Translations under genes and position numbers: made by a program | Assembly: GCA_018064665.1 (NCBI GenBank) | Contig: JAGHUV010000005.1 | Span: 1-44,328 of the forward strand | Length of the DNA: 44,328 nt | DNA from: Candidatus Crickella caballi | GTDB lineage: Bacteria; Bacillota; Clostridia; Peptostreptococcales; Anaerovoracaceae | Direction: 5' to 3' | Shown here: positions 7,010 to 14,903 of the stretch, piece by piece | Layout: each line of letters opens with the position of its first letter | How positions within the stretch are numbered: the stretch's first letter is position 1 | The notes under the pieces: generated by a model | Databases searched by the model: none | Seen by the model: only the letters and a program-made list of their open reading frames with translations | Told to the model about the DNA's origin: nothing

Positions 7010-7975
7010 TTATTCGTTTCTGGCAATAAGCTCCTTGAATTCTTCCCTTACCTTCTCAGGACCTACGATTCTGATGTCTCCGCCAAACTGGAATACCCAT
7101 GCAAAGAATGTCGGACCTATGTCAACTGTAACTGTCGCAGTGTAGCGGTCGTCTGCAACAGGCTTTGATTTGAACTCTTTTCCAAAGCGATCTACGAGGT
7201 AGTTAATAGTATAATCCTTGCAGTCAAGCTCTACCTCAGTCGTAGTGCCTGTAAACATATCAAAGACTCTGCCGGAGTACTTCTCAAGGTTAAAGTCTGC
7301 CGGACGCGGTTCTGCTTTATCTTCATAAAGCAATGTATCGCGCATGCGGTCAACACGGTATGTGCGCACCTTATCGTCGTCGATAGGCTTACCGAGCATA
7401 TAATAGTAGTCATTGTTCCACATGAGTGCATACGGACTAACCTCATGAATCTGTCCGCCATAGCGCTTGACCTCATTAAGATTCATATCATAATCAACCA
7501 TGTAGAAACGAACCTTCATTCCTTCTTTAATCGCTTCATTTATCTCATCAATGCTGTATATAGCAGTGCTGCTGTCTCGCTTGAAGCTGTCGTTCGTAAC
7601 AATATTTCGGTCAAGCTTCTTCGACTGATACCTGCTTGTGAGAGTCTTCAGCTTGCGGATAATTTCCTTGCTGTTTCTGTCTGAAATAAATCTGGATGAC
7701 TGAACTGCATCGACAAGCAGCTTAAGCTCAGCAAGCTCGAATTCTCTTTCTACCAGCTTGTATCTGTTAGACGAGCCCTTTTCCTTCTCAATATTCCATC
7801 CTAACTCATCGCGCAGAAATGCAATGTTAGGATCTATCGTCTTGCGGTCGATCCTGCCACAGCCTCTGCTTTCGAGCTCATCTATTATCCGGTAAGTATC
7901 AAGGGCATGATCCTCATCAGTCATTTCATAAAGGATTTTCATCAGGCAGGTAAGCTTACTTCTGTTGTCACTCAT
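7010..7975 (-). CDS. WYL-domain transcriptional regulator
   Basis: 321 residues with an N-terminal winged-helix (about 1-70; RIDRKTIDPNIAFL resembles the recognition helix) and a WYL ligand-sensing domain from about residue 140 to 230 (ALMWNNDYYYMLG and KVRTYRVDRM blocks), followed by a C-terminal WCX-like domain. Such proteins bind DNA and respond to nucleic acid or nucleotide ligands; some control DNA-damage or defence genes. The target here is unknown, although the neighbouring HD-domain and acyltransferase genes are co-directional and close. The ATG at 7975 has GAGGT 5 nt upstream. Confidence 0.9.
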   Translation of the reverse strand: MSDNRSKLTCLMKILYEMTDEDHALDTYRIIDELESRGCGRIDRKTIDPNIAFLRDELGWNIEKEKGSSNRYKLVEREFELAELKLLVDAVQSSRFISDRNSKEIIRKLKTLTSRYQSKKLDRNIVTNDSFKRDSSTAIYSIDEINEAIKEGMKVRFYMVDYDMNLNEVKRYGGQIHEVSPYALMWNNDYYYMLGKPIDDDKVRTYRVDRMRDTLLYEDKAEPRPADFNLEKYSGRVFDMFTGTTTEVELDCKDYTINYLVDRFGKEFKSKPVADDRYTATVTVDIGPTFFAWVFQFGGDIRIVGPEKVREEFKELIARNE

Positions 7976-7998
7976 TGTAGACCTCGCTTGATATAATA

Positions 7999-8595
7999 CT
8001 ATTCAAATACTATTCCGTTTTCAGCGTCCAAGTCAGTAGGGTCCGGCATTGATTTCATTGCGTCAAGAGTTCTCTGCATCAGTTCATCAAGTTCCCATCC
8101 AAGATACTCAGCGCCCTGTGCAATAACGTCCCTACTGCATCCGCCCGCAAATCTCTTATCCTTGAACTTTTTTCTGAGAGACTTAAGATCCATGTCCTGA
8201 CAGCTGTGAGATGGTCTCAGAATAATAGCAGCTCCTACTATTCCCGTAAGCTCATCAGTTGCAAACAGAATTTTCTCCATCTGATGAACAGGCTCTACAT
8301 CACAGCACAATCCATAGCCATGGCTGCAGACAGCATGAACGAGTTCCTCAGGAGCATCTATTTCGGCAAGAAGCTCAGGTGCTTTCCTGCAGTGCTCTTC
8401 AGGCCACATTTCAAAATCAATGTCGTGGAGCAAGCCGCAGAGTCCCCAGAAATCAACATCCTCTTCATATCCGAGTTCCTTTGCAAAGTATCTCATTACT
8501 CCCTCAACAGTAACTGCATGATGCTGATGGAACGGGTCTTTATTGTATTTTTTTAGCAGCTCCCATGCTGCCTCTCTTGTTACATTATTATTCAT
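7999..8595 (-). CDS. HD-domain metal-dependent phosphohydrolase
   Basis: 198 residues. HQHHAVTVEG supplies an early His, GLLHDIDFE the HD signature, AVCSHGYG a further His and FATDELTG the distal Asp expected of HD-superfamily hydrolases, which bind two metals and hydrolyse phosphate esters of nucleotides or related compounds. It resembles stand-alone 'HDIG-domain' proteins of Clostridia with no assigned substrate. The start MNNNVTREAAW at 8595 has GAGGAGG upstream; an upstream open extension to 8790 overlaps the preceding membrane-protein gene and is not used. No membrane segment. Confidence 0.85.
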   Translation of the reverse strand: MNNNVTREAAWELLKKYNKDPFHQHHAVTVEGVMRYFAKELGYEEDVDFWGLCGLLHDIDFEMWPEEHCRKAPELLAEIDAPEELVHAVCSHGYGLCCDVEPVHQMEKILFATDELTGIVGAAIILRPSHSCQDMDLKSLRKKFKDKRFAGGCSRDVIAQGAEYLGWELDELMQRTLDAMKSMPDPTDLDAENGIVFE

Positions 8596-8618
8596 TATTT
8601 TGCCTCCTCTAATTAAAT

Positions 8619-9281
8619 CTAGATTATTCCTGCCGGAATCAGAATTGCGAGGAGCAGTGCATCGAGTCCCCAGAGCACAGCAAGGAACTGCTTGCGCTTC
8701 TTCATATCCGGTACATAATTGCTCGCCAGGAAGAATGGTACGTATGTGGTAATAAAGACAGGAATTACTCCCCACCATTTGTAAACCCACAGGAAGGATC
8801 CATTTGTGGTACCTGCAAGGAAGGATTCAAACAGTGCGAAGAGCAGCGCCATTTCAAGAGCACCTACGAGTTTGCACGAGATTCCCTTCCTGCCATTCTT
8901 TGCAAAATATCTTTTGTTCCTGTCATCAGGAAGCATTTTGAATGAGATTATTCCTGCCAGAGCGAACATCATTGACAGCTCCCAGCATACTCCGATAAGC
9001 AGTATGAAGGTTGTCGATTCATTGGATACAGTCCACAACGGATAACCTGCAAAATGGCCGATTATCGCATTAACAATTTCATACAGCCAATGTACACCGT
9101 ACAGTGCAAGACCGGCTACTACTGCATCCCATTCCTTGTTCTTGATTTCTGTCCAGTATACGTAAAAGACAACTGCCAGAATAAAGATGAATGTCCAGTT
9201 AAAATTCTCAGTGCTTCTTACAACAACGCTACTTACCTTCTGCATTACCTCTGCAGAACCTGTTCCCCAAAACACAAACAT
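8619..9281 (-). CDS. Membrane protein of unknown function
   Basis: 220 residues with about six hydrophobic segments (for example FIFILAVVFYVYW near 32-44, FILLIGVCWELSMMFALAGI near 92-111, and LWGLDALLLAILIPAG at the C-terminus) and a positively charged loop DDRNKRYFAKNGRKG between segments. The shape is that of a small polytopic inner-membrane protein; I do not recognise a family. AAAGGAGG lies before the ATG at 9281. It is followed by the HD-domain gene after 23 nt, so they are probably co-transcribed. Confidence 0.8.
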   Translation of the reverse strand: MFVFWGTGSAEVMQKVSSVVVRSTENFNWTFIFILAVVFYVYWTEIKNKEWDAVVAGLALYGVHWLYEIVNAIIGHFAGYPLWTVSNESTTFILLIGVCWELSMMFALAGIISFKMLPDDRNKRYFAKNGRKGISCKLVGALEMALLFALFESFLAGTTNGSFLWVYKWWGVIPVFITTYVPFFLASNYVPDMKKRKQFLAVLWGLDALLLAILIPAGII

Positions 9282-9366
9282 GCATCAAACCTCCTTTTTT
9301 ATCTGCATTTCCTGCATCATTAACTATCTTACTGAATAAGCTTAAACACACTTCTTCAGTACCTGA

Positions 9367-9735
9367 TTATATCTTCGAATATGAAAACTGTCCGTCGCTG
9401 ACAATTATTCCGTCCTCATGTCTAAGTGTCACCGCTGCGATACAGGTGCGTGAACCCCTGTGCCTGATCACCGCCTCAGCATACAGGTATTCATCGCTAA
9501 GCTCTGTACTCTTGTAAAACTGCATGCTGCAGTTCTGAGTAACATAGATGTCTCCTGCTGCTCTTGCGGCTGCCCCGCCTATTACATCAGCAAGAGAGTT
9601 ATATATACCTCCCGTTACATGTCCGAGAAGGTCGGTCATAGCCTCTGTCACTTTGATGCGTCCTGTTGCAGAATACTCATCCTTGCTTATAATTTCAATA
9701 TTCAGGTTATTTAAAAATGGATAATTTTCTTTCAT
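9367..9735 (-). CDS. PaaI-like hotdog-fold thioesterase
   Basis: 122 residues of a single hotdog domain. The segment GHVTGGIYNSLADVIGGAAA (about 38-57) matches the HGGxxxxLADxxxGxAA signature of the PaaI/YbgC-type acyl-CoA thioesterases, though the usual HGG His is two residues earlier in GHVTGG. Such enzymes hydrolyse acyl- or aryl-CoA esters to free acid and CoA in the cytoplasm. The organism carries a large acyl-CoA fermentation operon in this same window, so housekeeping of CoA esters is a reasonable role (inference). No strong Shine-Dalgarno sequence apart from AGAACAGC. Confidence 0.82.
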   Translation of the reverse strand: MKENYPFLNNLNIEIISKDEYSATGRIKVTEAMTDLLGHVTGGIYNSLADVIGGAAARAAGDIYVTQNCSMQFYKSTELSDEYLYAEAVIRHRGSRTCIAAVTLRHEDGIIVSDGQFSYSKI

Positions 9736-9784
9736 TGCTGTTCTCCGATTTAAAACAGTACAGTATTCCGTACTTCAGATAATT

Positions 9785-10195
9785 CTATATAAGTATACCG
9801 TTGCAGTGGTCTACTTCATGTTGAATTATCTGTGCGGTAAAGCCTGTGAATTCAGCCGTAACAGTCCTGAAGCCTGCATCCTGAAAGGAAACCCTGATGC
9901 GTTCATATCTCGTCGTCCTGCGAATACCTGCAAGTGAAAGGCATCCTTCTTCAGTTTCGTATTTGCCGGATTTCGCTACTATCATCGGGTTATACATCAG
10001 CATGAACATACCATCATTATTGATAGCGATTATATTCTTGAGCTCGCCTATCATATTGGCAGCCATGCCTACACACTCATCCTGATATGACATGAGTGTC
10101 TGCAGCAGGTCCATGCCGATCTGTATATCTGCCTTTGTTGCCTGTACGGATCTGCGTGACAGGAACAGCGGGTCCCTCATTATACTTCTAACCAT
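9785..10195 (-). CDS. Peptide deformylase-like protein (motif 1 Gln replaced)
   Basis: A 136-residue member of the deformylase fold. Motif 2 EGCLS (83-87) with the metal-binding Cys, and motif 3 HEVDH (126-130) with two metal His and the catalytic Glu, are intact. Motif 1, normally GxGxAAxQ, reads GMAANMIG (43-50), with Met48 at the Gln position that stabilises the oxyanion in classical enzymes. The protein stops six residues after HEVDH, so the usual C-terminal helix is missing. It may be a secondary deformylase acting on formyl-peptides; the essential Def is probably elsewhere. It lies in a chain with the alkyltransferase-like and ProX-like genes. Confidence 0.82.
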   Translation of the reverse strand: MVRSIMRDPLFLSRRSVQATKADIQIGMDLLQTLMSYQDECVGMAANMIGELKNIIAINNDGMFMLMYNPMIVAKSGKYETEEGCLSLAGIRRTTRYERIRVSFQDAGFRTVTAEFTGFTAQIIQHEVDHCNGILI

Positions 10196-10230
10196 TTTAT
10201 TCTACTCCATCGTGTTTCTGCCGGCATGTG

Positions 10231-10545
10231 TTACACGCCTTTATATCTGTATTTATCGAGATCTACATAGTAGTCATCTGAAACTTCAACACCATCCGCC
10301 TCAAGCCTTGCCTTCTGTGCATCTATTCCGCCGAATCCGAACTGACTGCTCAATTTCCCCTTGCTGTTTACTACCTTAAAGCACGGATATCGCTCAGGAT
10401 CCGGGTTTCTGTGCAGGTAATTACCGACTACCCTCGCCATCCCGGGGTTACCAAGATACTCTGCAACCTGCTTGTATGTTACCACCCTTCCGCCCGGTAT
10501 CGTGAGCAGGTATTCGCAGATTGCCTCCATAATATCGTCTCTCAT
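10231..10545 (-). CDS. MGMT/alkyltransferase-like DNA-binding domain protein
   Basis: 104 residues equivalent to the C-terminal DNA-binding half of O6-alkylguanine-DNA alkyltransferase: PGGRVVTYKQVAEYLGNP is the helix-turn-helix entry, MARVVGNYLHRNP the Arg-finger/recognition helix, and YPCFKVVNSKG the active-site segment. The canonical PCHRV is PCFKV here, keeping the alkyl-acceptor Cys but losing the His and Arg; alkyltransferase-like (ATL) proteins instead lack the Cys. It could flag alkylated bases for excision repair or retain some transfer activity. The start overlaps the preceding stop codon as TAATG, so translation is coupled to the ProX-like gene. Confidence 0.85.
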   Translation of the reverse strand: MRDDIMEAICEYLLTIPGGRVVTYKQVAEYLGNPGMARVVGNYLHRNPDPERYPCFKVVNSKGKLSSQFGFGGIDAQKARLEADGVEVSDDYYVDLDKYRYKGV

Positions 10546-11099
10546 TACTCTGTCTCTTCATCAACGTGAAGGATTACCGGCTCGTGCTTGCTGTACGGAA
10601 GATACCGGTCAATAAAATCAGAAGTCAGAATGCTTATATGCGCATTGTTGGTACCATCATTGCACGCATGAAATTTTCTGTCCATAAGCTCCTCGTCTAT
10701 TACCAGCTTGACTCTGCAGTCTTTGTCATGTACAAGACTGAACGGAGTCGTTGCACCGATAGTAGTTCCGAGATACTCCTTCAGGCACTCTTCCGGTGCA
10801 AAAGAAAGTCTGGATACGCCCAGTGCCTTGGAGAAGATTTTGGTCTTGAACCTCTTATCCCCTCTTGTCACATACAGATAGAAACTCGTTTCCTGTCGGT
10901 TGCAAAGGAACAGATTCTTAACAATATCAGTTCCAAGCTTAGCATCAACAGCCTTGCATTCATCCATAGTAACAACATAGTCGTTCTCAACACGATCAAA
11001 AGGAATGTCGAGAGTCGCGAGAGCTTCATATATCTCCCTCTGCGTATCATTCTCGAAGTTCTGAGGAGCTTCGTGATTAATCTCACTTACATAAAACAT
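10545..11099 (-). CDS. ProX/YbaK-type aminoacyl-tRNA editing protein
   Basis: 184 residues of the YbaK/ProX fold, trans-editing enzymes that hydrolyse mischarged tRNA, typically Ala-tRNA(Pro) or Cys-tRNA(Pro). Visible features are the start of the fold IYEALATLDIPFDRVEND, the block KNLFLCNRQETSFYLYVTRGDKRF, and GTTIGATTPFSLVHDKD, which contains the Gly-rich and Pro-Phe-containing substrate loop. Length suits the free-standing ProX of Clostridia. The ATG at 11099 has GAAAGGAAAGG upstream. Translationally coupled to the alkyltransferase-like gene downstream. Confidence 0.9.
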   Translation of the reverse strand: MFYVSEINHEAPQNFENDTQREIYEALATLDIPFDRVENDYVVTMDECKAVDAKLGTDIVKNLFLCNRQETSFYLYVTRGDKRFKTKIFSKALGVSRLSFAPEECLKEYLGTTIGATTPFSLVHDKDCRVKLVIDEELMDRKFHACNDGTNNAHISILTSDFIDRYLPYSKHEPVILHVDEETE

Positions 11100-11117
11100 G
11101 TGCCTTTCCTTTCTGAA

Positions 11118-11471
11118 CTACTTAAGCTTCTTTTCCCATTCGGATTCTTTAAAACCCGGCAGTACAAAGTCATCACCCACCAGCAACGGTCTCTTGACGA
11201 GCATACCGTCCGTAGCAAGCAATGCATACTGCTCTTCTTCACTCATCTCGGGCAGTTTATCCTTGAGCTGTAGGTTCTTATATATCAGTCCTGATGTATT
11301 AAAAAACCTCTTCAATGGAAGTCCGCTCATATCGTGCCACTTCTTAAGCTCTTCTACGGTAGGATTATTTAATTTAATATCTCTGTATTCATATTTGATT
11401 CCATTATCGTCCATCCAGCGCTGTGCTTTGGCACATGTACTGCACTTCGGATAGCATATCAGTGTAAGCAT
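11118..11471 (-). CDS. Spx/ArsC-family thioredoxin-fold protein
   Basis: 117 residues beginning MLTLICYPKCSTCAKAQRWM: the CxxC pair Cys10/Cys13 lies at the N-terminus of the first helix as in Spx, MgsR and YffB-type ArsC relatives. The region DGMLVKRPLLVGDDFVLPGF is the family's C-terminal signature, with the conserved Arg-Pro. True Spx binds RNA polymerase alpha; arsenate reductases need a different Cys arrangement, so this is most like the uncharacterised Spx/YffB branch. The start at 11471 is used since it has an AAAGGA box; the longer frame overlaps the upstream gene. Confidence 0.87.
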   Translation of the reverse strand: MLTLICYPKCSTCAKAQRWMDDNGIKYEYRDIKLNNPTVEELKKWHDMSGLPLKRFFNTSGLIYKNLQLKDKLPEMSEEEQYALLATDGMLVKRPLLVGDDFVLPGFKESEWEKKLK

Positions 11472-11526
11472 GTCATTATGTCCTTTCTTAGATTTCTGTA
11501 TTGTATAATACTCAATCCAATTCTGT

Positions 11527-12114
11527 TCACTCAACAGAAACGTTAACCTTTGCTTCAGGATATGCAGCACTAATCAGAGTTTTGATTTCCAGAACGGCCT
11601 GATCATCTGCTCTATCAAGGAAGTCTGTTCCCAGAATTTCCTTCTCCTTCTTCTCCTTGCCTGTCTTGCGGATTTCGTTAGTATTTTCAGGAGTTACCCT
11701 GTTGAAAAGACCGTTCTTGATAGCAATAATCTGGATACTGTCTTCATCGATCTCGTGACTGAGGATCTCACTGTGAGGAAGCTTTACATCAATGGTTCCA
11801 AGAGTATCGTTGGCATCGATTTTAATCTTGTCCGCATTGATTCCTGCCTTGATTGTTCCGTTAAAGGTAAGCTGCATCTCCTTGGAAGTAAACGGAATGT
11901 CTACTCCGAAAAGCTGCTTTGCGTCTCCTTCATAGGTTTCCATGACTGTGTATGTCTCCTCCTCAGTTGCAAGCTCAGCAACCTCTTTAACCTGCTCCTG
12001 AAGAGTAACAACATTAAATTGCTCTCCAAGGCTTCCCAGGTAGAAATGGTCAACAGCAATACCTGCGCCCACACCGATAACAAAAGCGAAAATAACCGAT
12101 AACACTCTCTTCAT
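11527..12114 (-). CDS. DUF4230-type membrane-anchored protein
   Basis: 195 residues with one N-terminal membrane segment (VLSVIFAFVIGVGAGIAV, about residues 4-21) and a soluble domain outside the membrane. The pattern of a conserved EVAELATEEETYT strand, a MQLTFNGTIKAGIN strand and IDVKLPHSEILSHEID matches the DUF4230 family, whose function is not established. GGAGG lies before the ATG at 12114. The downstream Spx-like gene is 55 nt away. Confidence 0.8.
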   Translation of the reverse strand: MKRVLSVIFAFVIGVGAGIAVDHFYLGSLGEQFNVVTLQEQVKEVAELATEEETYTVMETYEGDAKQLFGVDIPFTSKEMQLTFNGTIKAGINADKIKIDANDTLGTIDVKLPHSEILSHEIDEDSIQIIAIKNGLFNRVTPENTNEIRKTGKEKKEKEILGTDFLDRADDQAVLEIKTLISAAYPEAKVNVSVE

Positions 12115-12178
12115 TTAATTCTTCCTCCAATTGTCTGTTTTATATTTTCATTCAGTTTCAAACTGATTATATGCATTT

Positions 12179-12691
12179 TTAATCATTCAGCAGTCCGTCT
12201 TCTTCAAGCAGCTGGCGTGAAGTATTGATTGCAGCCGCTTCAAGCTGAGGGAAAAGCTCCATATTATATGCAAAAGCCTTTGTAAAGTCCGGCCTGTCGA
12301 GCAGCTCTTCACCCTCGCAGAAGCTCTCTTCAAGCAGAAGATTAGCGATCATCAGATACACAGTCTTAATATCCGGGCCGAATTCCACTACCCTCTGATA
12401 GTCAATGCCTATTTCATTGAAGGCAAGGTCTCTATATACATTGGTGAAATCCTCTTCGAATCCCTCATACTGTCTTTCCAAAGCCTCCAGCAGCTCATCC
12501 ATGCATTCCATTCTGAATGCCCTTATGACCGAAGTCAAAGTATCTATGTTGCCCGGCTCTCCTGCCTCAACCCTTTCCTTCATTGTGTCATATACATAAT
12601 ATTCGTTATTGTCATAGAGCTTTTTTACCATCTGATTCATAATGATGGTCAGGTATCTTTCTCTGCCTCGGTTAGTATCAGCAAAAAGCAT
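12179..12691 (-). CDS. Hypothetical protein, mostly helical (170 aa)
   Basis: No family recognised. The sequence is rich in acidic residues and predicted to be largely alpha-helical and soluble, with no signal peptide or membrane segment. It has an AAAGGAAA box before the ATG at 12691; a second in-frame ATG occurs at residue 18. Codon usage looks like that of the neighbours and it is in the same orientation, so it is a real gene of unknown role. Confidence 0.7.
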   Translation of the reverse strand: MLFADTNRGRERYLTIIMNQMVKKLYDNNEYYVYDTMKERVEAGEPGNIDTLTSVIRAFRMECMDELLEALERQYEGFEEDFTNVYRDLAFNEIGIDYQRVVEFGPDIKTVYLMIANLLLEESFCEGEELLDRPDFTKAFAYNMELFPQLEAAAINTSRQLLEEDGLLND

Positions 12692-12774
12692 GTTGATTTT
12701 CCTTTCTGTATTCAGTATTTATTATCAGATTACGATTATCCGTTATCCGTCATTTCGCATACACATCCTGCTGA

Positions 12775-13368
12775 TCATTCAGCCGGAGTAATTTCGAAAT
12801 GCTGTCTGTCATGTCCCTGCAGCCATTGCTTAAGATCTGCTTCATTATACGGAATGTCTCTTCCGCTCTCATAAGAGTAAGCGCAATCCTTGGCATAGTA
12901 TATTCCGTCTTCATATCTCCAGAATACTATGACATGCCCTCCCGGTTTGAACCGTCTGTCTCCCCACATGTTCAGGAAATCACAGTTACGTGAGCTCGCC
13001 CAGATTACGCTGTTCTCCTTCTCAAGAACCTCTCTGAAAGCTTCTGCAGTCCTCTCCATCACATGCGACTCGATACCGAACATTGCCCGATTTGCTTCAT
13101 TGAGCCTGATAGTGACATCTCCTCCGCATACGCATTTTCCTTCCTTGTCGGCCGTATGAAGCTGGTCCAGACCATACTCCTTCCTGATGTCGTAAACGTC
13201 CTTAGGCGTATAATCCCTGCCTGTCAGAAGATCTATGCACATCGTAAGACTGATCAGTCCGCAACCATGGTGTCGCACATTACTCTCCCAATATGGGAGG
13301 TGAAACCATGGATCAGACTCATTCACCTGGCTAAAGTATATACTTTCTCCTCTTTCACTGTATTTCAT
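12775..13368 (-). CDS. C39-like papain-fold cysteine peptidase
   Basis: 197 residues. HHGCGLISLTMCIDLLTGRDYTP (residues 33 onward) has the GCG-(x)-S pattern in which Cys is the nucleophile of Peptidase_C39-like papain folds, PGGHVIVFWRYEDG (about 142-155) supplies the His, and YAKDCAY the following Asp. There is no signal peptide, so it would act in the cytoplasm or be non-catalytic. It starts 5 nt after the glpK stop with only a weak AGAG box, implying coupled translation with glpK. A link to glycerol metabolism is unexplained. Confidence 0.72.
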   Translation of the reverse strand: MKYSERGESIYFSQVNESDPWFHLPYWESNVRHHGCGLISLTMCIDLLTGRDYTPKDVYDIRKEYGLDQLHTADKEGKCVCGGDVTIRLNEANRAMFGIESHVMERTAEAFREVLEKENSVIWASSRNCDFLNMWGDRRFKPGGHVIVFWRYEDGIYYAKDCAYSYESGRDIPYNEADLKQWLQGHDRQHFEITPAE

Positions 13369-13373
13369 TTTCT

Positions 13374-14858
13374 CTATTCATGCAAAGCGATCGTAGCCTT
13401 GACCGCCCTTCTCCAGCCTGCAAGCTTATCCTGTCGCTCACCGTCACTGATAGTCGGCTCATAAGTCTTGGAAATCTCTCTGTTAGCAATTATATCCTCA
13501 AGAGATTCGTAATATCCGACAGCCAGACCTGCGAGATATGCTGCGCCAAGAGATGTAGACTCAATCGATGAATATCTTACGACCTTAACATCTGAAATGT
13601 CCGCCTGGAACTGCATCAGCATGTTGTTAAGTGCCGCACCGCCGTCTACCTTCAATGTGTTTATTTTATCTTCAATATCCGCTTCCATAGCTTTGAACAG
13701 ATCCTCATTCTGATATGCAAGCGATTCCAGAGTTGCTCTTACTATATGCTCAATCCTGGTTCCTCTGGTAATTCCGAAGATGGAGCCGCGTGCTTCTGGA
13801 TCCCAGTATGGTGCTCCAAGTCCGGCAAAAGCAGGAACCACATACACACCTGCTGTATTGTCCACACTCAGCGCTATGTCTTCTGAGTCCTTGGCATCCT
13901 TGAAGAACCCCATCTCATCCCTAAGCCACTGAATTGCAGCTCCGCACACGAATACCGAACCCTCAAGCGCATAATAGACCTTGCCATTCAATCCCCATGC
14001 AATAGTGGTAAGAAGTCCGTTCTTGGAAGGAACAGGCTCTTCTCCTGTATTAAGCAGCATGAAATTTCCTGTTCCATAGGTGCTCTTTACATCGCCTTTG
14101 TTAAAGCAGGTCTCTCCAAAGAGGGCTGCCTGCTGGTCTCCGGCAGAACCTGTAATCGGAATCGGTCCTCCAAAGAGGTCCTTTATTGTTTCTCCGTAAT
14201 GTGCCGAACACTCTACCGGTGTCGGAAGCATGCACATAGGAACGTTCATCAGCTCGCAAAGCTCTTCATCCCACCGGAGCTTATTTATATCGAAAAGCAT
14301 CGTTCTGCACGCATTGGAATAATCTGAAACGTGCACCTTGCCGCCGGTCATTTTCCATATCAGCCAGCATTCAATCGTTCCGAAAAGCAATTCGCCCTTC
14401 TCCGCACGCTCTCTTGCGCCTTCAACATTATCAAGGATCCAAGCCAGCTTAGTACCCGAGAAATAAGGATCAGCAAGAAGTCCTGTTTTGGCCCTAATCA
14501 TTTCTTCATGAGGCTTCAGCTTAATTGCATAATCCGCAGTTCTGCGGCACTGCCATACGATAGCATTGTAAATAGGTTCACCGGTTTCTCTGTCCCATAC
14601 AACGGTCGTTTCACGCTGATTGGTAATTCCGATAGCTGCGATATTCTCGTAGTTCAAGCCCGCTTCGAGAATTGCCTCCTGTGCAGTTCCCATCTGAGTA
14701 GCCCAGATTTCCATCGGGTCGTGTTCCACCCAGCCTTCGTGAGGAAAAATCTGTGTGAATTCCTTCTGTGCAACACTGATAACATTGCCCTTCTTGTCGT
14801 AAATAATCGTTCTTGAACTTGTAGTGCCCTGATCGAGCGCCATAATGTACTTGTCCAT
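13374..14858 (-). CDS. glpK: Glycerol kinase
   Basis: 494 residues of the FGGY family, phosphorylating glycerol to sn-glycerol 3-phosphate with ATP in the cytoplasm. [15 protein letters not shown] is the N-terminal phosphate-binding loop; [11 protein letters not shown] and [15 protein letters not shown] are the C-terminal nucleotide-binding and FGGY signature regions. The start [10 protein letters not shown] at 14858 has GGAGG 6 nt upstream, so the longer frame to 14900 is not used. No glpF or glpD is nearby. hemW ends 46 nt upstream of the start, and a C39-like gene follows. Confidence 0.96.
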   Translation of the reverse strand: MDKYIMALDQGTTSSRTIIYDKKGNVISVAQKEFTQIFPHEGWVEHDPMEIWATQMGTAQEAILEAGLNYENIAAIGITNQRETTVVWDRETGEPIYNAIVWQCRRTADYAIKLKPHEEMIRAKTGLLADPYFSGTKLAWILDNVEGARERAEKGELLFGTIECWLIWKMTGGKVHVSDYSNACRTMLFDINKLRWDEELCELMNVPMCMLPTPVECSAHYGETIKDLFGGPIPITGSAGDQQAALFGETCFNKGDVKSTYGTGNFMLLNTGEEPVPSKNGLLTTIAWGLNGKVYYALEGSVFVCGAAIQWLRDEMGFFKDAKDSEDIALSVDNTAGVYVVPAFAGLGAPYWDPEARGSIFGITRGTRIEHIVRATLESLAYQNEDLFKAMEADIEDKINTLKVDGGAALNNMLMQFQADISDVKVVRYSSIESTSLGAAYLAGLAVGYYESLEDIIANREISKTYEPTISDGERQDKLAGWRRAVKATIALHE

Positions 14859-14903
14859 TTCGACCTCCGTAATCGAATCAGAGTGATAAGTGTTCGGCAT
14901 GCT

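Noticed and set aside
6320..7168. 282-codon plus-strand frame across the PlsC-like and WYL genes
   Set aside because: Antisense shadow covering two well-supported genes, no ribosome binding site and no family.
7999..8790. Longer start for the HD-domain protein
   Set aside because: The extension overlaps the upstream membrane-protein gene in another frame and resembles no protein; GAGGAGG precedes the ATG at 8595.
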